A DNA stretch of 64,000 nucleotides from assembly GCA_021234155.1 (NCBI GenBank), contig JAJEKV010000008.1, positions 18,987,308-19,051,307 of the forward strand. Direction: 5' to 3'. Below, piece after piece: positions 45,875 through 55,711 of this stretch (its first letter is position 1; each line of letters opens with the position of its first letter). This stretch comes from Isoetes taiwanensis. Taxonomy: Eukaryota; Streptophyta; Lycopodiopsida; Isoetales; Isoetaceae. Below the pieces are notes generated by a model. It made no database searches, was not told the DNA's origin, and saw only the letters and a list, made by a program, of their open reading frames with translations. Made by a program: the position numbers and the translations under genes.

Positions 45875-45988
45875 CCGAATAGCCTGCATTGTTCATTGCC
45901 TTATATGCCTGTCCTGCTGTCATTGCTCCGTCTCCTATCACTGCAATCACATTGTTGTTCTCTCCCTTCAAATCTCGTGCTACCGCCA
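45875..45988 (-). pseudogene. DXS exon copy B
   Basis: A 114-bp piece between acceptor (GTCAG) and donor (GTAAG) encodes [20 protein letters not shown], then [17 protein letters not shown]. The thiamine-diphosphate GDG is intact here, unlike in copy B', though the conserved E of AYEAMNN is K. The match to B' continues about 100 bases past the donor to CCTTGATTG, which shows that the two copies descend from one genomic fragment. Copy A of the preceding exon is found 670 bases downstream rather than upstream. Confidence 0.88.
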
Positions 45989-46128
45989 CTGACAGGAAAC
46001 GCTTGAATGTGCAATGGAATTTCAGCTCGAAAAGACAAAAAATTACGTGAATTACCACTCCATCGTTTATAGCTCAATCTCACTGTTCCAAACCATTTTA
46101 AATTTGGTAAAGGTAAGCAGCGATAGGG

Positions 46129-46560
46129 TCTCTTCTACCTCAATGTACGATCCAAAAGAAGTTATTGCAGCAGTGGCATTCAAAACTGCAAAAGAGCCCA
46201 ACTGACAGGAAATTTTTGCTATGTTATTATGCGAGACAAAACATAATTTCAAACTTCTTGTTAGAAAGGGCCGCATGCAACATGCAACCACAAATTTCGT
46301 GGATGAATGGCAGTTTACTGCTTTCTTTCTTGTTTAATACTTCCTAATTCATCTCTGCCTGCATTAATATCAATTCTTAGTTATCTAAAAACCTGTCCTT
46401 CAAGCATGCCATAGCTTTCTTGTTTCTAACTTCAACCAATGATACTCTGCCATTCAAATCTAAAGAAAAGGAGGAAAAGAAACGATACCTGACCAGTTTC
46501 ATTGCCTGCATCAGTCACGAACACTACATCCTGCGCATCATTTGGATGCTCATCTGCATT
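46129..46560 (-). other. Two exon-like open segments of unknown origin
   Basis: Upstream of DXS copy B on the minus strand are two short pieces framed by splice-like signals. One is DEHPNDAQDVVFVTDAGNET before GTATCG (about 46489-46550). The other is LGSFAVLNATAAITSFGSYI after TGTCAG and before GTAGAA (about 46130-46200). I do not recognise them. With copies A and B they make a row of exon-sized pieces on one strand, as expected of a Helitron that picked up parts of several genes. Confidence 0.3.
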
Positions 46561-46619
46561 GAAAAACCATCCAGTTTATTAGAGTACAATTTCAGGCTGC
46601 AATACTCCTTTCAAGCCAG

Positions 46620-47620
46620 AAAATACAACATATAGCAACCACAAATCTATATAATCGAGCTTCCATGCAAAGAGACTGTATTTTCCAGAAATGTTATTGA
46701 ATTTTGTTACTTGAAAGACAACCAAAGAACAAAGTTCTAGACTTAGTTTGTATACAAAAAGGGAGCTCTAAGGGATGCCCACATACATCACAAAATGGAT
46801 TTCTCGCTATTTTGATGTGCTAACTAGCACTATTTATTTCATTATATGCCCTTTATGTACCAATTTTTTTTTAAAGCTGTAGATATGTATGAGCATAACA
46901 TTTATGATGTACAAAATCTGCTCCTTAAATTATTCGGTTACTTAATTTTGAGATAAATAAAAGTATGACTTATGCTATAGTCTTATAGTTGATTAAAGAG
47001 ATTACGATGGATTTAGCAATTATGATAAGTTCCCTCCCTTCCACCCTCCCATATGCCTTCTTCTTTCTCATGTATTGTATGCAAGCCACTACATACACAC
47101 AATGTCCTTCATATATTCGTTCTAGGGATATCATTACATCTATATTATTTTACAATACTTTACAAATTTTATTGTATGGACTCATTTCACACACTCAAGA
47201 CTAATCCCGGCATCGCCAAGCACACCGTTTTAGTGTAGTCTATATTTAAATCAAAATTGGTACTTCAAAACATTACCTAGCACCACAACCCTATGAGAGA
47301 TCGACTTCTGGTCCTCGTCATGGAACAAGAACAAGAAAGCATAAGAACAAGTCTAAATGAGCAGAAAATGGAAATACATGTCCAATTAGCTCCTTTGCTT
47401 TCTTAGCATAGAGTTAAATGTATAGCAAGAATCTACAGATATCAGCTCTACAGTCCATAGAAGAAATGATGTCTACCAAACGAATCCACAAAGTACTCAA
47501 GTTATGGATCAAACATTGAGTGTAGGCAAACATTTGCAAAAAGCGTTGTTAATAAAGCACAATTTTATTATAATGGAAAAAAATTTAGAATTTTGGATTT
47601 TTTTTATTTTTTTTTTGTAG
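46620..47620. other. Unassigned DNA; possible degenerate Helitron hairpin
   Basis: No gene is supported. CTAATCCCGGCATCGCCAAG (47201-47220) weakly resembles the Helitron hairpin (copy 6). A T-rich run (about 47600-47617) lies next to the truncated end of the element D LTR. Confidence 0.35.
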
Positions 47621-47624
47621 ACCT

Positions 47625-48131
47625 TATGCTAATCCCAATACACGGAGGGAGCAGAAAGAAAGAATATAAACACCATCCAAGTATCCATCATCATCATAAT
47701 AACGTACGAAAGAGAATTTAAGCATTCCATCTATTCAAAGAAGTGTTAGCGGAAGTACAAGCTATCTAGGGACTAACCAGTCTCTTAGCTGGAGCTGTTA
47801 TCACAGAAGGCTTCCATTCTTCGGGTCTGTTGGCAAGAACTGGTAGCTGCTCTTCCTCTCCTCGTCCCAATCGATTTTGGGGCAGAAATGGGGGTAGGAC
47901 CCCGATTTCTCCTCCCAAATTGGCAAGTCCCACTTGGCCAATCGAGTTGGCCAGGTGGCACTTCCCTATTAGTTTCATTTAACTAATTATGACCTAATTA
48001 GCATAATTAGGTTATTTATCCACTAATTTTATTAGCATAGCTAATAAAATACCTTTTTAGGGGTCTAGTTAAATACTAGTGACGTGTCATGGTATGCATG
48101 CGTATACCATATAAATACCTAGAATGTCACA
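47625..48131 (-). mobile_element. Element D, 3' LTR, truncated
   Basis: On the minus strand TGTGACATTCTAGGTATTTATATGG starts at 48131, right after a polypurine tract (CCAAGGGGGGGGAGAA, 48132-48147). It follows the 5' LTR at 17199 for about 505 bases and stops matching just past CTCCCTCCGTG. The remaining two thirds of the LTR are missing, so the right end and its target duplication are lost. Confidence 0.88.
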
Positions 48132-48147
48132 TTCTCCCCCCCTTGGA

Positions 48148-48660
48148 TTAATATTGTCCTCAGCATTAAAATTAGTGGGCAGTGAATTTACAAAAGATAA
48201 CTCTTGCTGATTAAAGGCAATAGAAGATTACATATATCTGTCATAGGACCGAAGTCCTTTAACAAAATATAAGAAATTACGATACTAATAACTTAAGAGT
48301 GCACTCATAAACAAGAAAATTTCAAATACAAGAGATGGCCCCCAGACTGAGGCCTAGGATCTTATGCAGTACATCAGTTGGCCTACTGACCTGCATAAGT
48401 AAAGTACATTAGTATTCACAAAATAATTTAAGTAATGTGGTTGAAGAGACTACCCCCTTAACGTAAAAGAAATATGAATGCAAGAATCCTATCGTGCCTA
48501 AGGCTTGCATGTCGTCTCGCCGTAAGGAATGGCTATATTCCCATTATAGCCGCAGATGAATGCGTCCTATCATGAATGCCTATATGCCCAGTTCCTCACC
48601 TAAGATGCATGTAACCCAACCCCTAGAATGATCCCTGTGGGATTCCTCTCATATGATCCT
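48148..48660 (-). other. 3' untranslated part of element D
   Basis: About 500 bases between the chromodomain and the polypurine tract, with no supported frame. This is the expected layout of a chromovirus 3' end. Confidence 0.5.
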
Positions 48661-48679
48661 TGCCGGACCCATAACACAA

Positions 48680-49491
48680 CGCTTACCATTAGGGTTGGAG
48701 TCGATCGCATCTTGAATGGTTTGGCCGTGGCATTCTTGCATAAAGTCCGGGTAAGTCTTATTCAAATCCGCTTTGAGAACCCAGGTTGCATCTTCTGTGG
48801 CCAAGTGCTTCCACTTAACCAAATATTACAAGATTTGAGTTCGGCGGGTTTGCTTATAGGCGTGATCAAGGAGAGCTTCAGGTACAATCTCCAGTTGATC
48901 TTCGGTCATTTCCAGAAGTGTTGGGGTGTCAAGAATCTCTTTTGGATCAGGATTATGCTTCTTGAGAAGACTTACATGGAAAACTTTATGGATCTTCAAA
49001 TGCGGGGGTAGATTCAACTGGTAGGCTTGAGAACCTATCCTCTCGGTGATTTCAAAAAGTCCCACCCATCTAGATGCATGCTTCTTACAATTGCCAATCT
49101 TAAGTTTGGCCTGCTTCACCTTAATCTTTAGCCAGACAGAGGCACCAACCTGGAATTCTCGTGGTGTCCGATGGCGGTCGATAAGACTCTTTTGCCGAGC
49201 TCTCGCAGCCAACAAATATGCTCGAACCTCTTCGACTAATGCCTGCATATCTGTAAGCAATTGCTGAGATACTTCCATCTTGGAAACCATATTATGCCAC
49301 GTGTCTGGAGTAAGGCATTGATAACCATAGTTGATCATGAAAGGGGACATCCTTGAGGACTCTTGTCTAGTGCTGTTATAGGCAAACTCTAATAAATAGA
49401 TGTAATCTGCCCATTGAGATTGCTTGTTCCAGACATAATTACATAGCATATCTTCAATTATGCAATTGGTATGCTCTATTTGATCATCTAT
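48680..49491 (-). pseudogene. Element D integrase C-terminus and chromodomain
   Basis: The frame 48826-49449 continues the integrase (QWADYIYLLEFAYNST, GPQ-like SRWVGLFEITERIG, the usual LPPHLKIHKVFHVSLLKKH) into the chromodomain start (PEALLDHAYKQTRRTQIL). After one in-frame TAA it goes on as YLVKWKHLATEDATWVLKADL, the hydrophobic core of a chromodomain, to about 48690. The integrase-linked chromodomain marks D as a chromovirus; in such elements it guides insertion to marked chromatin. A TAG at about 49489 separates this part from the catalytic core. Confidence 0.88.
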
Positions 49492-49944
49492 CTATGAATG
49501 ATAGGCTGTGCTCATGGCAAGCTTAGTTTGAATAGTGCTAAAAAAATCTTTCGAGAATGCACTAACAAATTTAGGATCCTGGTCTGATATAATGGTATGG
49601 GGCATCCCATGAAGGCGAAACACTTCCTTGGTAAACAACAAGGCGGTATCCAATGCAGTTTCTGTGATACGACATGGCAAAAAGTGTGCCATTTTAGAAA
49701 GCTTGTCAACCACTACCATTAAGGCATCAAAAACCCTTAAGGTGCGCGGAACTCCCACGATAAAATCCATGGTAATAACTTCCCATTTTGCATTGGGGAT
49801 ATCTAGGGGTTGCAATTCTCCTGGAATACGTAACTGCTCCGCCTTCGTTTGCTGACAGATCTGACATTGTTTAATATACCTGGCAATATGCTTCTTCATC
49901 CCTGGCCAGAAATAGCTGGAGCGGATCTTGAAATATGTCTTCAT
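49489..49944 (-). pseudogene. Element D integrase: zinc-binding end and catalytic core
   Basis: CQICQQTK is the second half of the HHCC zinc site. MDFIVGVPRT carries the first catalytic Asp and ISDQDPKFVS the second. After the in-frame TAG, DDQIEHTN carries the Glu of the D,D-35-E triad. Residue spacing is normal for gypsy integrase. One stop codon breaks an otherwise well-kept frame. Confidence 0.92.
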
Positions 49945-50430
49945 AAATCCCGCATGTCCCGCTATAGGACTGTTATGTGTATCATGGAGAATGAGCTTGC
50001 GAACTCCTGATGTCTCGGGAACACATAACTTATCCTTGTAATAAAGGAGTTCAGCTTCGTTTTTATAGTGCCGGAAAGCCTCCCTCTGCTTATCTATTCT
50101 GCCTTCCTTGGATAGACTTTGCCATATTTCCTAAAATTCTAGATCTATGGGAAGAGCCAGCTGTATCTGCTTACCAAACTCACTGGAGAGTGTGGATATG
50201 GCATTACAATGCGTTCAAGTGACCAATGGATGTCTGGAAAGCACGTCAGCAACAACATTATGCTTGTCTGGCTTATAGACGACCTCAAAATCATACTCCT
50301 CGAGGAATTCCATCCATCGTCGTTGTCTCAAATTGAGGTGGGGTTGCATGAAAATATATTGGAGGCTTTGGTGATCGGTATCCAATTGGAATCATCTCCC
50401 AAGTAACGCATGACAGCAAGCAATTCCTAG
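49945..50430 (-). pseudogene. Element D RNase H C-terminal part and linker, heavily broken
   Basis: This lies between the open RNase H piece and integrase. Short matches to the expected linker occur in changing frames with several stops. Open frames on the plus strand here are shadows. Confidence 0.55.
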
Positions 50431-50717
50431 TCATGCATGGGGTATCGCTGCTCCGCATTCATCTTTCTAGAATCATACGCGATTACCCGACCTTCCTGCG
50501 TTAATACTCCACCAGTAGCTATCTTACTAGCATCCATGGCAACCCACTTATTCTTGTGAGGGTCTGGCAAGGTGAGAACCGGGGCCGTTGTCAATGCATC
50601 CTTCAATGACTGGAATCCGGCTTGGACCTTATATTTCCAATGTGCCATGCAATCCCTAACCTTTTCATGTTTGGTTAGGCCCGTCAAGGGTGCGGCGAGC
50701 TTAGCAAAGTCTTTCAC
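50427..50717 (-). pseudogene. Element D RT thumb/connection and RNase H start
   Basis: KDFAKLAAPLTGLTKHEKVR and FQSLKDALTTAPVLTLPDP are the conserved RT-RNase H linker. VAMDASKIATGGVLTQEGRV is the first RNase H strand with its catalytic Asp, and YDSRKMNAEQRYPMHD reaches the second catalytic region before a stop. Confidence 0.9.
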
Positions 50718-50932
50718 AAACTTGCACTAATATCCGGCCAATCCTGCGAACTTCAGACATATTGGTTGGAATTGGCCAATCCTTTACTGCCTCAATCTTG
50801 GCTGGATCTGTGGCTATCCCTGTCCCAGGTAATCAACCTTGGTGGTTGCAAACCGACACTTGGAAAACTTGGCATAAAGTTGGTGACATCTTAGTTTCTG
50901 TAAGGCCAACCGAAGATGTCGCTCATGGTCCT

Positions 50933-51698
50933 CTAAGTCTTACTGTATATTAAGATATCATCAAAGAATATGATGACAAAATCGTCAAGATATTCACTGA
51001 AGACATCATTCATCAGCCTCATAAAGGTGGCTGGGGCATTAATGAGGCCAAATGGCATCATAGTGAATTCATAATACCCATAACGTGTCCGGAATGCGGA
51101 CTTATGAATGTCATCTTCTTTAGTTCTTATCTGGTGAAATCCCGAACGAAGATCAATCTTCGTAAAATACTTAGCCCCCTGTAATTGATCCATTAGATCG
51201 TCGCCATGCGGCAAGGCATACCGATTCATAATAATGTGCTTATTAAGTTGGCGATAATCAATGCACATTCTTAAAGTGCCCTCCTTCTTCTTCACAAAGA
51301 GTAACGGGGCCCCAAAAGGTGATACACTATGTCGAATGAAGCCTAATTTGAGGAGCTCTTGCAACTGTTTCTTAAGCTCTGTTAATTCAGAGGTACTCAT
51401 CCAATATGGAGCCTTACTGGTAGGCTTGGTGCCTGGTTCTAGGGTAATTTTGCATTCCACGCCTCTAAAAGGTGGCAGTCGATGAATCTCATCCGGAAAG
51501 AGGTCATGATATTCCCGAAGAACATGTGTTATTGCTGGAGGCGAGCTATCAATAGCCTCATCTTGTTTGGGCTTGGCATCTACTGAAGCAAGTCGAATGC
51601 TGCAAACCGCTTGAGACTTCTTGATAGCCTTATCCAACTGGCGTAATGAGATACACTGCATAATGGGAACAATTGGTTTACCTGCTATGGTCACCCGG
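50933..51698 (-). pseudogene. Element D reverse transcriptase (right half of the split element)
   Basis: The 253-codon frame starts within the protease-RT linker ([20 protein letters not shown]). It has the gypsy RT blocks in order: [80 protein letters not shown] and the catalytic [13 protein letters not shown], with F-F-D-D for the usual Y/F-x-D-D. It closes soon after at a frame change. The upstream edge at 51698 is exactly where the LTR of element C begins. The protein there continues from the left half of D at 23265. Confidence 0.95.
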
Positions 51699-52034
51699 TG
51701 TTAACCACCTAGTGGTTAACATTGTGCACATGTTAGGTGTCAGTGGTGGCAGACTGACACTTGGCATGTTTAGGTTAACTTAAGTGTATGGCTTAGATTT
51801 AGCTAAATGTAGGGCTCAGATTCGCGGTCTACACTATATTAGACCGGAGCCTCTTCAGATGTACTCAGGTTTTATCTCAAATTTGGAGAGCCTCATTTGG
51901 CCACGTTCCCTTCATTCTTTGTACATATTTGTTTGTCTTGTTCTTGTTTTGTGATCATGAGCATGGCAGCTTTGTAGCATCCGGCAGTCATAGACTGCTG
52001 CTGCAAGGTGCATGCCAAGAACTCGCAATTAACA
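51699..52034 (+). mobile_element. Element C, 5' LTR, 336 bp
   Basis: Starts TGTTAACCACCTAG and ends CGCAATTAACA, followed by G and the primer site. It is the inverted partner of 23266-23600. The flank 51694-51698 (CCCGG on the plus strand, CCGGG on the minus) equals the flank of the other LTR after allowing for the inversion, so it is the 5-bp target duplication. Confidence 0.92.
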
Positions 52035-52035
52035 G

Positions 52036-52050
52036 TGGCGCCGTTATGCT
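52036..52050 (+). other. Primer binding site of element C
   Basis: TGGCGCCGTT follows the LTR after one base. This primer start is typical of plant Athila/Tat-type gypsy elements and their non-autonomous relatives. Confidence 0.7.
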
Positions 52051-53173
52051 AGGTTCGCTCGTGATCACTTTCTTCAGCCTTGATGTTTTGCTGTTGTCCT
52101 TGCTGCTCTCATCATCATCAGTTCTTGAATACTCCTTGTATCAAACACCCTTATTTGGCCCAACCAGCTGTTGAAATGGTCCGGCTAGAGGCCCTTTTGT
52201 CCATTAATTTGTTTGCCCAACCAGATGTTCATGAAATTTGTGTGGAGGCCTTAGCCATTAGTCTTGTCATGGAAAGAGTTTTCAAAACTCTGTTTTTATG
52301 GTGCAGCAAACGCAGTTTTACAGCCAAGGAATTATGGAGTGGTGACATCACTCCTCTCTGCCAGATTTTCGAAAAAAATCTAAAGTTTGATTCTTTTTTT
52401 TCTAACTGCTGGAAATTTGTCCCAAATCTTGTACCTCTTTCTTCTGTTTTATCTCAGTTTTATCAGAAAATTTGTGCTTTTGCACAGCCAAAAAAGATTA
52501 TGATTCTCCTGCAGCACCTGAGCCAGGTATTCTAAGGTTTTTACGAAGACTTCTCATTTAGAATATTTATAGAGGGCCAGCGCTTGGCTAGCCCCCTTTG
52601 AGCCCAAAAGTTCACATTACCGGGGCTAGAGACTATCGATTTACAGCTTTATCCCTTCCTGGTTCCTGCCAATACACAAGAGTCCAAATCAATTATCAGA
52701 CAGATTTCTCAAGGGCGCGTTATCTGCTTCTTCATGTAGTTCATCTGCACCAAACTCGTCCCTGCCTATTCAACAACGGAAGCATCAGAGTTTTTTTCTC
52801 TCGAAATCGTATATCCAGAGCATATCAGTACCTGCATCAAAGTTTTATTTTATCAGTACAAAGAAATCATTCTCGCATCTCCGGCTCTAGAAGGATTCGA
52901 GTTCTTCCTCCAATACTTTCCATCAGTCTGCATCTGCACACAGCAATCCTATTTTTTATTGAGTTTTTAAGAGGGCCAGCATCCCTGCTCGCCCCCATTC
53001 ATCTGCCTCATGCAGATACCAGCTATAGAGAACTATTCAAGCATAAATTGGTTTGAAGAAACTATTCAACCTTGAAGCCTCAAACTCGGATTACTCACGT
53101 CTCTCTGGTCTAATTCATCATCTGCACACAAGCATTCGCAGCACATCAAAGTTCTGGTCATGATTGGAGCACA
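52051..53173 (+). mobile_element. Element C internal region, 5' half
   Basis: Two moderate open frames (52080-52535, 151 codons; 52598-53056, 152 codons) occur, but neither shows a retroelement motif. I cannot say they are genes. GAGGGCCAGC(G/A)(C/T) followed by GCCCCC occurs twice (about 52571 and 52972). The region ends at the inversion breakpoint near 53173. Confidence 0.6.
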
Positions 53174-53433
53174 AATATATTTTCAACTTCACCTATTGAT
53201 CCCTTGGCTTCTTCCTCTGACCATTTTCTGCATTGAGAAGGAAAATTCATGGCTAAGCACATGTTGGGGTTATTTAGAATCAGAGATGGATTCCAGAAAA
53301 TAGATTGGTCTTTGGAAAGCCCTTCTTTCCAATCATACATCCTATAAACTGCTTTCCAAGCCTTGATCCATTTTTTGATGATGCCAGGAATATTGTTTGG
53401 AACCTTGAAGTCAAAGAAGAGACTATCAGGCAA
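53174..53433 (-). pseudogene. LINE-1 ORF2 segment between LINE-2 and the breakpoint
   Basis: Minus-strand text MQLPDSLFFDFKVPNN, IIKKWIKAWKAVYRMYDWKE and FPSQCRKWSEEEAKGSIGEV ending ENI is the region after RT in L1-type ORF2. It joins the RT part at 55712 once LINE-2 is removed, and joins 24685 across the inversion. Confidence 0.85.
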
Positions 53434-55711
53434 CTGCATTTTTTTTTTTTTTTTTTTTTTTTGAAGGACGAAAGCCAAAAAGTTTATTAATCAGAGGAAA
53501 AGTACAAAATTTACATGTCTCATCTAACTGTGTAAGCACACAGAGATGCCACAGGAGCACGAGCCTGGAGCACAATGTACTTACTCCAGAATAGGAGACT
53601 AATGATAAGAATCAATTCGAAGATACTGAATTTAGATGCGTTCCACCAGTTCTGAGTCAAGGGAAGAACACTTGTAGGCCGTCAATATCTTTTTCTGGGC
53701 CATTGTAATAACACTGTGTGCAGATGAATAAATGCCCTGAAAGATGTGGTGTCTGCGACGCTACGCCAAAAGGATGCATCGGCAGTCCAATGTACTGTTA
53801 AACAAATCTTGTAGCCAGGACCACGCTGGTTGAACCTCAGGACAATCAAAGAGACAATGCTCAAGAGTCTCAACGTCCGAGAGGCAGAGCGGGCATACTG
53901 TAGATATGCGAGGATCATAGCGATGCCGAAAGGCATTAACCCGCAGGCACCTGTGAATAACCTGCCACCACAGTACAGAGACTTTAGGGTGGAGCAACCT
54001 ATCCCAAAGCCATCGCCATGTACGACACAAAGTGGGTTGTGGAACATGTAGGTGCCACCCATCTGGCAACTGGAGGGGTTGTGGTGCTAAAACAAGGCGA
54101 TATACTGATCTGACAAATTGCTTGCCTTTGTGAATATTTTCATGACAGTCCCATGGCACCCTTTCAGCAGCACCAACTTGCACTATGAGAGGCAAATTTT
54201 CTGCGACCTTCTCCCACAGAGATACATCCCACCGAGAGAGCAGGAACTTTGCCTGAAATTCAGGCCAAGACAGTAGGCGACCCTCCTCATACCATGCTTG
54301 AATAGAGACAATACCTGCAAGAACCCATCATCTCTGTGTAAGGGGATGAACTAAGGCTGCCAATGGAGGTGCTGAGGGGTCTGGAGGCAGTGGTGCCCAC
54401 CACCATAGAGTCTCCAATAGGGTGTGGATAGAGGGGCATGGCCAGAAAAGATGTTTGACTGCCTCCCATGCTGCCAACAAGCCATGCAAAAATGGAGAAG
54501 CGCTTGGAAAAGGCTACAGAGTCTGAAATAAAGCCCAAGGTAGGACTGGTTTGACAGCCTTATTGCCTAGGGGGATACAGTGACCAAGAGCTTGTCTAAG
54601 AAGGCGTGAACCAGGAGAGTCATCCTCACCATTCAGGAGTCTGCAAATGAACTTTGAAATAAGCACTTTGCTCTGCAGTAAGAAGTCCATCATACCCAGA
54701 CCACCTACCCATTTTGGAAGGATGCACTTCGACCAAACCACCTTAATCACAGCACCTTCCTCAGTACCTGCCCAAATAAAGTTCCGAACTATTGCAATGA
54801 GCTCACGCACTTTGATCTGTGGTGCTAGCAGTAAGGATGCCATATAAACATGGGTACTACTAAGGACTGACTTGGCCACTGTAATGCCTGCAAGAGACAA
54901 CTTAGCAGTGGACCACCAGAACAAGTGCTTCTCCAAACCCCTAATGATCTCCTCCCATGCAGCCCCCATAGTAACATGGATGCCAACTAGAATCCCCAAC
55001 AACTTGATGGCATGTCCATGCGCAAGTAATTTCCATGGATAATCATGAACACATGCCGGAGCCGGATTATCCAATGTCCACAAAGGCGTACACCCCGCCA
55101 CCCCACAAGGACACGGAAGCGGTGAAAAAGTGTCTAAAAGCATTTTGGCAGCAGCAAGATTGTCATCATTAGCGACTAGGAAGAGGAACGTCGATGCGAT
55201 ATTGATTGCAAACCTCTTGGGTGCCGTCCTCCATTGCAAGACCATGGAGAAGTCCCTCCGTCGTTGCAATGGTGAATAATCTGGACAAAGCCTCTGCAAC
55301 AATTGTGAAAAGCAATGGTGCTAAAGGGCATCCCCGGCGAATACCACGACCGAGTGAAAAGGCATGTGATGGCTCACCATGGAACAGACAATCGCCCGGC
55401 GAGAGATATGCGATCTTTTGATGTGAATTGTTCCCCAAATCCCAGTCTTAGCATACAACGACGCATGAATTCCCAGCTGACACTGTCATAAGCTTTTGCA
55501 AAATCAAGCTTAAGGTATACAGGTTTTGCCTACGTGCCCAATAAATTCCCTCGTAAGCAGCAGCAACATTATTCAAAATGCACCGTTTTGGAAGAAAACC
55601 TGACTGGGTTGTTGAGATGGACTCTGCCAAGATGTCCTTTACCCGCTCTGCAAAAGCCTTGGCGAAGATCTTATATACGGATGACAATAAGGTGACATTC
55701 CTCTGCATTTT
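53434..55711 (-). mobile_element. LINE-2, 5'-truncated L1-type element inserted in LINE-1
   Basis: On the minus strand it starts within RT (RNVTLLSSVYKIFAKAFAER, 55448-55708) and continues through IRRGCPLAPLLFTIVAEALS (55169-55438) and the connection part (54514-55302, AKLSLAGITVAKSVLSSTHV, NFIWAGTEEGAVIKVVW). It ends with the zf-RVT domain (53761-54195: CPLCLSDVETLEHCLFDCP), a 3' region, and a 24-base T run on the plus strand (53439-53462), which is its poly(A). CTGCATTTT occurs at both edges (53434-53442 and 55703-55711), the probable target duplication. Several frame changes make it inactive. Confidence 0.92.

Noticed and set aside
34893-46000. A working DXS gene on the minus strand
   Set aside because: Only two exons are present, one of them twice, in the wrong order and 11 kb apart; the rest of the enzyme was not seen.
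52080-53056. Two 150-codon frames as host genes
   Set aside because: They lie inside element C between its primer site and the breakpoint and show no recognisable domain, so I keep them only as unassigned frames.
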